The notes under the pieces were generated by a model that was given only the letters and a program-made list of their open reading frames with translations, had not been told where the DNA came from and did no database searches. Below, piece after piece: positions 57,338 through 63,941 of a stretch of DNA of 64,000 nucleotides (the first letter of the stretch is position 1; each line of letters begins with the position of its first letter). Origin of the DNA: Chloroflexota bacterium (GTDB lineage: Bacteria > Chloroflexota > Dehalococcoidia > Lucifugimonadales > GCA-2722455); assembly GCA_002722455.1 (NCBI GenBank), contig PBMB01000019.1, positions 51,855 through 115,854 on the forward strand, given 5' to 3'. The translations under genes and the position numbers were made by a program.

Positions 57338-57616
57338 TTATAATAAGGGCTGTAATTTTTCTTCTTCAATTGATAATTCTTTCACATGAAATCCAAGCTC
57401 CAAATGAACCGCCTCTATCAAATCATCAATAAACTCAATTGCGCTTTTTTCTGTGCTTCTCAACGCTGCTGTAATTACAGATTCAGGGATAGATTGACTT
57501 TCTTCCATTTCGTCCGATTCTGGCACTTCTAGCTTTACTACAATGCCTTTTAAATAAGACTCTAAGTTCATTTGTTTAACCGTGGTTCGGTCTGCTGTTG
57601 CGAATGTGTTTTTCAT
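57338..57616 (-). CDS. hypothetical acidic protein, 92 aa, possibly Fur-regulated
   Basis: Not recognised. Acidic, helical; no metal-binding motif. On the minus strand, with AGAAGGATATT before the ATG and a Fur-box-like sequence 18-36 bp upstream of the start, so it may be expressed under iron limitation. Confidence 0.65.
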   Translation of the reverse strand: MKNTFATADRTTVKQMNLESYLKGIVVKLEVPESDEMEESQSIPESVITAALRSTEKSAIEFIDDLIEAVHLELGFHVKELSIEEEKLQPLL

Positions 57617-57633
57617 AATATATCCTTCTCTAT

Positions 57634-57652
57634 ATTGATAATGATTCTCAAT
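57634..57652. promoter_or_regulatory. Fur-box-like operator
   Basis: ATTGATAATGATTCTCAAT matches 15 of 19 positions of the Vibrio-type Fur consensus (AATGATAATAATTATCATT) and overlaps the promoter region of the minus-strand 57616 gene (TACAAT at 57656-57651). Confidence 0.55.
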
Positions 57653-57741
57653 TGTATCAAGTTTTTTTTTAAAATACTAGTTTTTATTTTGTTTTTTTTA
57701 ATGTTATAATTGCCTTGTTTTTAAAATAATAGAGGTTTGTT

Positions 57742-57972
57742 ATGACTACTGAAGAAATCTTAAAAAAACGTTGGCTTGAAAAACAATCTGAAGTAAATAT
57801 CAGCAATGTTAAAGTCAATATCCTTTCTTCTGAATACAATAACTTATCTACCAAATATCACTTTGAGGTCTGTTACTCTATTGAAAGTGAATTCGTTATT
57901 GAACACAAAAAAGACGTTTTCTTAACAGAAGATATTGAACACGAAATATACTTTAAAAAAGAAGTTATCTAG
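57742..57972 (+). CDS. hypothetical protein, 76 aa
   Basis: Not recognised. Starts MTTEEILKKRWLEKQ; beta-rich end. TATAAT near 57706. Ends in TAG. Confidence 0.65.
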   Translation: MTTEEILKKRWLEKQSEVNISNVKVNILSSEYNNLSTKYHFEVCYSIESEFVIEHKKDVFLTEDIEHEIYFKKEVI

Positions 57973-58069
57973 CGCACATTTTTGTTATGTTTGTTTTGAT
58001 TTTCTTGTTCTTTATTTGTTATAATTTTATTATCAAGTCAAGATATCTTTCAATAGTAAGAGGTGTATT

Positions 58070-58255
58070 ATGTTTGTAGAAACTAATGAAATTGTTAGCT
58101 ATAATTGTTCTAACTGTGGTTCGCAATCTAAACTTGAAGTAAATTGTGTTTTCAAACCCGATCACAGTATGGAATGTTCTTGCGGTCAACACTTAAAATT
58201 TGCGGAAAACTTTAAAGACAAACGCAACACATATGGATTCGAAGAAGAATTCTAA
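58070..58255 (+). CDS. small zinc-ribbon protein, 61 aa
   Basis: Two knuckles, YNCSNCGSQ (residues about 13-21) and MECSCGQHL (about 38-46), give a four-Cys zinc site. Nearly the whole protein is the ribbon. Ribosome-binding site AAGAGGTGTATT. Confidence 0.65.
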   Translation: MFVETNEIVSYNCSNCGSQSKLEVNCVFKPDHSMECSCGQHLKFAENFKDKRNTYGFEEEF

Positions 58256-58333
58256 AACAAAAAATCGGGTATTCGGATTAAAATTACATTATCAAATTAA
58301 TCAAAAACTAACGAAAAGACGAGGATATGAGTT

Positions 58334-58570
58334 ATGACAACCTCATTCACGGTTGAAACGGCACACCTACCTGAAAATGATGACATTACAGTTTACCTTG
58401 AATTACTCGATAAATTCTCAGTCGAGAAATTTGGCAAAACAGCAGATCTTATGGTTGATATGTTTGATACAGATATTGAAACAGAAGATATATTAAAAGG
58501 TTACTTCAGTAACTGCATACCAATTATTGAAGCGATAAACGATATAGAAAAAAAATCATTATCTAAATAA
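58334..58570 (+). CDS. hypothetical acidic protein, 78 aa
   Basis: Not recognised. Acidic and helical. Its leader (AACTAACGAAAAGACGAGGATATGAGTT) resembles the end of the 24866 leader (AGCTAACGAAAAGAGC). Confidence 0.65.
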   Translation: MTTSFTVETAHLPENDDITVYLELLDKFSVEKFGKTADLMVDMFDTDIETEDILKGYFSNCIPIIEAINDIEKKSLSK

Positions 58571-58591
58571 TCCGAATATCCAAAAAATTAA

Positions 58592-58623
58592 TAAAAAGGC
58601 ACTCTTTCGAGTGTCTTTTTTTA
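58592..58623 (+). terminator. intrinsic terminator
   Basis: AAAGGCACTC / GAGTGTCTTT hairpin and T-run. Confidence 0.8.
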
Positions 58624-58641
58624 TGTCTAGATTTTATGCAT

Positions 58642-58737
58642 AAAAAAAAGGCGACTTCAACCTGAAATCACCTTATGGTCATTAAATTAATGACGAGGAA
58701 ACAATATGAGGACTATTTAAACCTTCGCCTAAACAGT
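58642..58737 (-). ncRNA. small RNA, family A, copy 1
   Basis: Minus-strand promoter TTGATT (58772-58767), 17 bp, TATAAT (58749-58744); terminator AGGTGATTT / GAAGTCGCCT-type hairpin with T-run at 58672-58642. The ~96-nt RNA has a first hairpin CTGTTTA / TAAATAG, a linker with AGTCCTCATATTGT and TCCTCGTC, a TCATTA / TAATGA hairpin and the terminator. Same plan as the RNA at 59327-59423. The CCUC motif could pair with GAGG ribosome-binding sites. No open frame. Confidence 0.65.
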
Positions 58738-58795
58738 GAAATTATTATATCTCAATTAGATTTTAAAATCAATATAAAAAATACACTTTTTTGCA

Positions 58796-59242
58796 TTAAT
58801 TCCACGATATACCCGACCCTAGCTTTTTACATTCTTCTAGCTTGGCGTCATACGCCTTCGTAAAACCAGATAATGTGACTGTTTGAGTCGAATCACTTAC
58901 ATTACCTGTAATTGTAATTGTATTACTTTCTTTCATTGCCAACACCATTTTTTCTTCAAAACTGTATTTTGAAGGTGTTAGCTTTGTTCCTGTTCGACCA
59001 TAAGCCACACCTTTTAAATAAGCGTCTTTATGACCTTTATCTGTTGTATACTTGACGAATTTTGTAGAAGACTTCAATGAAGTTTTGAAGTCAATAATCA
59101 AAGAAGGCATTGCATATGGATTACCGTAACCTATTTCACAGCCTAATTTTAAGACAGATTGTTTGTTTTCCCAATTACTTGCAGCTATTGAAGGTGTCGA
59201 AAATGCTAGACCTAATGTAAAAATTGCGATTTTTATTTTCAT
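58796..59242 (-). CDS. periplasmic hypothetical protein, 148 aa
   Basis: Signal peptide MKIKIAIFTLGLAFSTPSIA with cleavage before ASNW; two Cys (about 34 and 138) could form a disulfide. No lipobox. The gene lies between two homologous sRNA genes on the same strand. Ribosome-binding site AAGGTAATCAA. Function unknown. Confidence 0.7.
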   Translation of the reverse strand: MKIKIAIFTLGLAFSTPSIAASNWENKQSVLKLGCEIGYGNPYAMPSLIIDFKTSLKSSTKFVKYTTDKGHKDAYLKGVAYGRTGTKLTPSKYSFEEKMVLAMKESNTITITGNVSDSTQTVTLSGFTKAYDAKLEECKKLGSGISWN

Positions 59243-59326
59243 TTGATTACCTTGTTTTGTTTGATTTTGGTTTTGTGTGACTATTGTAGCATATTCTATT
59301 TTATAAATCTAATTCTATTTTGGAAA

Positions 59327-59423
59327 TAAAAAAGGGATAGTCCCACTTGGGGCTATCCCGTATCACCAGTACAAGTGACTAAGTACAATATGAGGAGGAC
59401 TTTCTAAGTTTCCCCTAGAAAGT
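59327..59423 (-). ncRNA. small RNA, family A, copy 2
   Basis: Minus-strand promoter TTGATT (59458-59453), 17 bp, TATAAT (59435-59430); terminator GGGATAG..CCC / GGGG..CTATCCC with T-run at 59359-59327. First hairpin CTTTCTA / TAGAAAG differs from copy 1 by paired changes; the linker AGTCCTCCTCATATTGT is conserved; second hairpin TCAC / GTGA. About 97 nt, no open frame. Confidence 0.7.
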
Positions 59424-59519
59424 GAAATCATTATAAACAATCGATTTTTAAAAATCAACCCTAAAAATGCATTTTTTTGTATTTTTTTTCTATGTTTATA
59501 TTTTGTTAAAAAAGTACTT

Positions 59520-59612
59520 ATGAGAATGCTTCTTTCTCAACAAAAGACTTACATAAACCAACCGATTGAAGATTGGTTAGAAAGGCAGTCAGAAACGATG
59601 CAGATCAGGTAA
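59520..59612 (+). CDS. possible 30-aa peptide
   Basis: ATG 59520 to TAA 59612 encodes a polar, coding-like peptide (MRMLLSQQKTYINQPIEDWL...). No ribosome-binding site, so it may be a gene remnant. Confidence 0.25.
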   Translation: MRMLLSQQKTYINQPIEDWLERQSETMQIR

Positions 59613-59722
59613 GATATTTAAAAGATTTTCTTTTTTCTGTTTTTTTCATGACTTATTGCTTTTATCTCTTATTGTTGCTATACTTACTTCATATTATTTA
59701 TTACAACAATTAAGGTTTAAAA

Positions 59723-60331
59723 ATGCTTAAAAAAATAACATTAGGGTTAGCTGTTATTGCCGCTTCTTTAACTGCCAATGCGTCTGACATTACAACCACT
59801 GTCGTTAAAAACGATAATCTTACTATTGAGCACACTTTTACACCTGCTGTTAGTGCTTTTGGTGTTCCTTTTGGCGTTAAGTATGACGTCACAGAAGAAA
59901 ACCCTAATGTTAGAAGCATTGTTTCAAAAGGCAACAATAATTTAATTCAACTATCTGTTGATAAAAATCCTTACTTTAAAACCGCTTATGTAAATACCAA
60001 TCAGAATCAAATGCCTTATGAAGTTAGCGCAACTAGCACCATCTTTGAAAGTGTAAAAAAAGCAAGTGAGGCTTTTAATAATGTCGCTATGGTTCTAAGT
60101 GATAAATATGAAATAGTCAAAGACGTAACTAAAAAAGAAAATTCAAATGGCACTTTTTATTACTTATCTGAACATAAGAAAGATACTGTTTCTATTTTAC
60201 TTAAAATGCAAGAGTATGAAAAACTCATTAATGGTCGAAAAAGCACTTATTACAAGATAATCATCAATTACACCGATTCTAAATACAAGAGTAACAAGAT
60301 GCAATCCGATCCATTGTTCAATATTTTGTAA
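59723..60331 (+). CDS. exported hypothetical protein, 202 aa
   Basis: Signal peptide MLKKITLGLAVIAASLTANA followed by SDITT; a beta-rich mature part without Cys, so periplasmic or secreted. TTGTTGCTATAC promoter region near 59685 and AAGGTTTAAAA before the ATG. Not recognised. Together with 58796 it forms a small export-related patch. Confidence 0.7.
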   Translation: MLKKITLGLAVIAASLTANASDITTTVVKNDNLTIEHTFTPAVSAFGVPFGVKYDVTEENPNVRSIVSKGNNNLIQLSVDKNPYFKTAYVNTNQNQMPYEVSATSTIFESVKKASEAFNNVAMVLSDKYEIVKDVTKKENSNGTFYYLSEHKKDTVSILLKMQEYEKLINGRKSTYYKIIINYTDSKYKSNKMQSDPLFNIL

Positions 60332-60350
60332 AACAAAAACTTACATTTAA

Positions 60351-60378
60351 TTAGCCGCTTCATGCGGCTTTTTTTGTT
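60351..60378 (+). terminator. intrinsic terminator
   Basis: AGCCGC / GCGGCT hairpin and seven T's. Confidence 0.85.
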
Positions 60379-60436
60379 TTAAAACTTGAAAAATAAAAAA
60401 TAATAAATTATTGTTGTTTTTCAAGTTCGAGTTTGT

Positions 60437-60629
60437 TATAATGATTTCATAGTCGGACTTCAAGTAAACACCCACTTGATTGGACGCTATGAGTGGGTAC
60501 GCTCGACCTCTTCTGAAATAGTCGATATACGTTCAAATCTAAATACATTTAAGCTAAGTGGTTTCCAATTTTAGGCTTAAATAGTAACGAAGAGAGCTAT
60601 TACAATGCCTAGTTATTGAGGACAAACTT
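60437..60629 (+). promoter_or_regulatory. promoter and long structured leader (CATAGTC type)
   Basis: TATAAT at 60437-60442, then CATAGTCGGACTTCAAG at 60448. The leader is about 180 nt with complementary blocks CCCACTTGATT..., ATGAGTGGG and TTCAAGT. Five bases separate -10 and CATAGTC, as in the leaders at 21682, 35345 and 38813. Confidence 0.6.
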
Positions 60630-61259
60630 ATGCATAACATGTTTAATATTTCTACTGTATCAGAACTAGAATCCGCTTTTCAACACTACCTTAAACACTT
60701 AAGCGTTGATCACAGCATTACTCTAAGCAAGAAAACAAAAGCCCAAAACACCTTTGCGCACTTTTTAGGGTATGAAAACTATTCTCTTGCTCTTTCTGAG
60801 ATCGAGAAAAAAGAAAATTCAAAATTACTATTAGAGAATGGAACACCAACGGAAAATATTTATTGTTCAAGAGTTTCTAAAGGTTATGAAATTGAAACAA
60901 CAATGATAACAGATGATGGAACACACACTGTTCATTTTGATTCTTCACCTATTTTTTTAGAACTTCTTTCAAAAGGTAATCACAAAGGAATTGTTGATTT
61001 GGTTCATCGATTGAAAGAAGACGATTTTATGTCGGGTTATGGCACTGATGACCTTGCTCTGCACTTCTCTAACTATGACGGTTCTAATGAACAATATCTT
61101 CAAGTCCGTTATGCTTTCGAACATAATGAACAATTACCAGAAGATATTGAAGAACGTGGTTTTTCTGTTAATGTAGACGAGCACCAGATCTTAAAATGGT
61201 GTCAACGATTCTGTGACTCTAATACTGTTAAGTCTGTTAAATCAATTATTCTTGAATAA
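60630..61259 (+). CDS. hypothetical protein, 209 aa
   Basis: The first 60 residues (SKKTKAQNTFAHFLGYENY) resemble an N-terminal helical motif found on many plasmid and phage proteins with variable C-termini. The rest is acidic and unrecognised. Start after GAGGACAAACTT. Long leader suggests regulated expression. Confidence 0.65.
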   Translation: MHNMFNISTVSELESAFQHYLKHLSVDHSITLSKKTKAQNTFAHFLGYENYSLALSEIEKKENSKLLLENGTPTENIYCSRVSKGYEIETTMITDDGTHTVHFDSSPIFLELLSKGNHKGIVDLVHRLKEDDFMSGYGTDDLALHFSNYDGSNEQYLQVRYAFEHNEQLPEDIEERGFSVNVDEHQILKWCQRFCDSNTVKSVKSIILE

Positions 61260-61277
61260 TTAATTATTATATCAATA

Positions 61278-61309
61278 AAGCTAGGCGTTGATTCGTCTAG
61301 CTTTTTTTA
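61278..61309 (+). terminator. intrinsic terminator
   Basis: AAGCTAG / CTAGCTT hairpin and T-run. Confidence 0.8.
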
Positions 61310-61322
61310 TTTTTAAAGAACC

Positions 61323-61352
61323 AAAAAAAAACCTGTCCAAAGACAGGCTTTT
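61323..61352 (-). terminator. intrinsic terminator of the minus-strand gene
   Basis: AAACCTGTC / GACAGGCTT hairpin with an A-run on +. Confidence 0.8.
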
Positions 61353-61363
61353 TTCTTTGTATT

Positions 61364-61798
61364 TTAAGCTGAATGATTTTCTATCTGCTTTTGCACTTTT
61401 GTTAAAAATATATGAGTTCCATTAACAGTCACACCTCTTTCATCTTGAATTGTTATGAATTTTTTTGTTCCCTCGACTAATTCATCTGTTGTCGGAAACG
61501 GGTTCAAAGCTTTTACTGATAATTTAACTCTTGATAGTTTTACTTTACATTTTTCAATGCTTTCTAAAATCGGTACAACAGCAGCGATCATATCATATTT
61601 TGGAAAGATACTTGATTTCTTATAACCCACAACTATTTCTAGTGGAGTATCAAGAATATTCATTACAATTTCAACAGAGTCTTTATTTCTATTCTCAATC
61701 AATTCGAAATCTTTGTTCAACTTATTCATTGGGTGTATACCAACGATATGAGCTTTAAATTCAGACGTTGATTCAAAAGAAATTGGAAATTTTGACAT
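61364..61798 (-). CDS. hypothetical protein, 144 aa
   Basis: Not recognised. Beta-rich with a helical C-terminus. Minus-strand promoter TTGTTT, 17 bp, TATAAT near 61838-61833. Confidence 0.7.
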   Translation of the reverse strand: MSKFPISFESTSEFKAHIVGIHPMNKLNKDFELIENRNKDSVEIVMNILDTPLEIVVGYKKSSIFPKYDMIAAVVPILESIEKCKVKLSRVKLSVKALNPFPTTDELVEGTKKFITIQDERGVTVNGTHIFLTKVQKQIENHSA

Positions 61799-61882
61799 TT
61801 TTGATACCTATCGGTCATTAATATAGAATTATTATAACAATGTTTTTCTTTAAAAACAAACAATTTGATTGCTTTTTTTGTG

Positions 61883-61911
61883 TTGCTTTTTTTGGTTTGT
61901 TTTGCTATTAT
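61883..61911 (+). promoter_or_regulatory. sigma70-type promoter
   Basis: TTGCTT at 61883-61888, 17-bp spacer, TATTAT at 61906-61911; drives the amber-containing gene at 61945. Confidence 0.75.
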
Positions 61912-61944
61912 TTGTTTAATTCTTAACCTTGTTAGGGAAATGAA

Positions 61945-62097
61945 ATGATTGATTCAGCTTACGGTGAAGGACAGGTCAGCGTTTACAAAGAAAGTAAACA
62001 CATTTGTAACGTCAGTTACTAGGGTGGAAAATTTCAAAAACCTGTTTCTTCGCACTTATCGAAATACATTGTTAAAATTATCGATGAATATGGCTGA
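61945..62097 (+). CDS. 50-codon gene with an in-frame TAG
   Basis: ATG 61945, after TTAGGGAAATGAA, opens a frame that meets TAG at codon 26 (62020-62022) and then continues coding-like for 24 codons to TGA at 62095-62097. Before TAG: MIDSAYGEGQVSVYKESKHI, then CNVSY; after: GGKFQKPVSSHLSKYIVKII, then DEYG. Codon choice is alike on both sides, a full promoter precedes it, and the window encodes a CUA tRNA, so UAG may be read as an amino acid. The alternative is a recent amber mutation in a pseudogene. Confidence 0.5.
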
Positions 62098-62125
62098 AGC
62101 TAAACTACAGATATAGGAATAAAAA

Positions 62126-62446
62126 ATGAAATATTTTATGGTCAATGTTAAGCTTTATACCCTTGACGAAAAAGGTGTTGAAAACGGAACTATCACTACA
62201 ACACATGTTCCTACTATTGCAAAAGATAGTCTAAGCGCAAAAGCTTGTGCTGTTGTGTGGCAAAGTGACGGTGGTATTGCTACTATTGATAATCAACGTC
62301 CAGAAGATTTTGTTTGCATTGAAAAAGAACGTGGTTATTCTTGGGTTGTCACTCGCTGTATTGAAGTTACACAAGAAGAATTTGATATTTTTCGTTCTAT
62401 AACAAGCGGTATTTCAGAAAACGCTTATTGCAAACAAGAAGATTAA
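62126..62446 (+). CDS. hypothetical protein, 106 aa
   Basis: Not recognised. Beta-rich start (YFMVNVKLYTLDEKG), helical end. It follows the amber-containing gene by 28 nt with ATAGGAATAAAAA before the ATG and no promoter of its own, so both are probably one operon. Confidence 0.7.
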   Translation: MKYFMVNVKLYTLDEKGVENGTITTTHVPTIAKDSLSAKACAVVWQSDGGIATIDNQRPEDFVCIEKERGYSWVVTRCIEVTQEEFDIFRSITSGISENAYCKQED

Positions 62447-62452
62447 AAACAA

Positions 62453-62483
62453 AAAAAGCCTTGATTCGGAGTCAAGGCTTTTC
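62453..62483. terminator. bidirectional terminator
   Basis: AAAGCCTTGA / TCAAGGCTTT hairpin with A-run and T-rich sides; serves the + operon and a minus-strand transcript. Confidence 0.75.
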
Positions 62484-62659
62484 TTTGATACTTATAACTG
62501 AATCTCGTGTGCTCAATTATTTTTCAATATTGAGTTAACTAGCAAAACTAATTATCCTGATTCTTTTGTGAATTCTTTCGAATGGTAATAACACAATAGC
62601 TCACGTGGACAACAGGGATTACCATATTGCTACCCACCTCACCTTCTTAGGCTATAAGT
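62453..62659 (-). ncRNA. candidate minus-strand transcript of about 207 nt
   Basis: Minus-strand promoter TTGATT (62694-62689), 17 bp, TATAAT (62671-62666), the same as at the two family A sRNAs; ends at the terminator at 62453. It contains a 25-codon frame (62625-62548, GGTGAGG upstream, stop TAG). It could be an sRNA or a mini-mRNA. Confidence 0.45.
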
Positions 62660-62788
62660 CTTTTTATTATAGTCTCATATCAAAGATAAATCAAGAGATT
62701 TTTTTTGCTTTAAATTTTAATTAAAACTAGATTTTTACCCCTATCTCTTATATAATATAATCTCTTTAAACGAATGAGGTTTTTTACA

Positions 62789-62992
62789 ATGCAAGCCAAT
62801 TCAAAACTGCACAAATGGTTTCAGCAACGTTTCCCAAATATTGCTGATAAAACAACTGTTCAAAACGGAGAAGTCGTTTCTGCAGAACCTAGCAATTCCA
62901 ATATTGCTAATGCTCTAATTATCGCTAGTGAATCTTGGGACGAGGGTTACGATCAAGGCTGTTATGAATCAACAAATTCAACAGGTGAGTAA
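62789..62992 (+). CDS. hypothetical protein, 67 aa
   Basis: Not recognised. ATG 62789 is preferred over 62774, because GAGGTTTTTTACA lies between them. Ends with a SWDEGYDQGCYE motif common in small phage proteins. Its stop overlaps the next start (TAATG). Confidence 0.6.
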   Translation: MQANSKLHKWFQQRFPNIADKTTVQNGEVVSAEPSNSNIANALIIASESWDEGYDQGCYESTNSTGE

Positions 62993-63285
62993 TGAAAGTT
63001 TATCACGGAACAACAAAAGCAAAGCTTGAACGAATTAAAGAAGAGGGTATTAATCCACCGTCTTATTGGGGAGACCTTGATATCGCAAGTGATTATTCAG
63101 ATGGCGTTATCTTAGCTGTCGAACTTGAAGATTTCCCCTTTATTGCCAATGTTCAACTTTCTGAAGCTATCGCAGAATCAGACGAAGAACACGTTGTTTT
63201 AAAAGAAGAAGAAGTGCAACGTTCGCTAGAAGAACTAGACAGCGTTGTTTGTAATGATCGTATTTTTAATTTTGAGGTAATTTAA
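62992..63285 (+). CDS. ADP-ribosyltransferase-like (YHGT) protein
   Basis: A 97-residue acidic protein beginning MKVYHGTTKAKLERIKEEGI, the [LVF]-Y-H-G-T start that marks many ADP-ribosyltransferase-fold enzymes, followed by an I...GI.P turn and DIASDYSDGVILAVEL, which fits the T.....A..YA strand-helix of the fold. A Glu lies in the expected C-terminal strand region, but I cannot assign the catalytic one. The protein is short, so it may be a minimal or degenerate member. Translationally coupled to the gene before; the next gene starts 1 nt after its stop. Confidence 0.55.
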   Translation: MKVYHGTTKAKLERIKEEGINPPSYWGDLDIASDYSDGVILAVELEDFPFIANVQLSEAIAESDEEHVVLKEEEVQRSLEELDSVVCNDRIFNFEVI

Positions 63286-63286
63286 A

Positions 63287-63718
63287 ATGTCTAATCAAAT
63301 CACAGAAGTAACTGAAGCAATCTCTGAGTTTCTTGATTCACACCGTAATCAAGAAGTTGAAACAAATCTTTGTTCTTGTGGTGCAATCACAATGACAACG
63401 TTTGAAAGTAGTGATTCTATTCAATTTAAATCTGAAAATGCACCATTTATCAAGTCTACCAATAATATGATCTTAGATAACTGCAATCATTGTGTTAACA
63501 ATTGGGGCGTGGACATTGATGAAGAATACGAAGACGAGGAAGACGAGGAAGACGAGGAGGTGGCTGGTGTTGTCACCCCGGCTGCAAACCCCTCGGCGGA
63601 GGGTGTCGTGGAACGTCAGGAAACGGAGATGCATTGTCCCCACTGTTTTCTGCTGGTGAAGACGGCCTCTGTCGCCGAGACCGGTGAGTGCGGACACTGT
63701 GGGGGGCCGATCTCGTAG
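63287..63718 (+). CDS. chimeric ORF across the GC switch
   Basis: Residues 1 to about 90 are AT-rich-coded and match the local style, with CSCG and CNHC knuckles (zinc) and an acidic tail made of EDE repeats. From base 63557 (after three GAAGACGAG repeats) the frame continues in GC-rich codons and ends MHCPHCFLLVK...CGHCGGPIS, a different zinc knuckle. The two halves probably come from different molecules joined at the acidic repeat. Confidence 0.5.
   Translation: MSNQITEVTEAISEFLDSHRNQEVETNLCSCGAITMTTFESSDSIQFKSENAPFIKSTNNMILDNCNHCVNNWGVDIDEEYEDEEDEEDEEVAGVVTPAANPSAEGVVERQETEMHCPHCFLLVKTASVAETGECGHCGGPIS
63530..63556 (+). repeat. three GAAGACGAG repeats at the composition break
   Basis: Three perfect 9-bp copies encoding Glu-Asp-Glu; AT-rich DNA ends and GC-rich DNA starts directly after them. 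Confidence 0.85.
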
Positions 63719-63746
63719 GGTTCCCTGCGGCGATCGGCTTACTGCT

Positions 63747-63941
63747 ATGGAGGAGTCGACGAGGCCTGCAGGTGCCGACGACCAGGATGTCCTGCGTCGG
63801 TTAGCTGGAGCAGCCCGGGCCGACCTCGACGGCAAGCGGGGCGGCGACGTCAAAGTCCACGTCGCCGCTCACGGCAAGCTGTCCCTCTGCGGCCTCGAGG
63901 CACACATCCTGCTCGTCGAAGAGACGCGTCATGCGTCCTGA
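63747..63941 (+). CDS. hypothetical protein in GC-rich segment, 64 aa
   Basis: ATG 63747 to TGA 63941, with GC-rich third positions. Helical start (DDQDVLRRLAGAARADL) and a beta-rich end (VKVHVAAHGKLSL). Overlaps the convergent gene by 13 nt. Not recognised. Confidence 0.5.
   Translation: MEESTRPAGADDQDVLRRLAGAARADLDGKRGGDVKVHVAAHGKLSLCGLEAHILLVEETRHAS

Noticed and set aside
58675..58863. 62-codon + frame
   Set aside because: It overlaps the sRNA gene and the 3' end of the 58796 gene on the other strand and has no ribosome-binding site.
63473..63853. 126-codon minus-strand frame across the composition break
   Set aside because: It spans the probable chimeric join and is opposite the zinc-knuckle coding sequence; GC-rich DNA yields long antisense frames.
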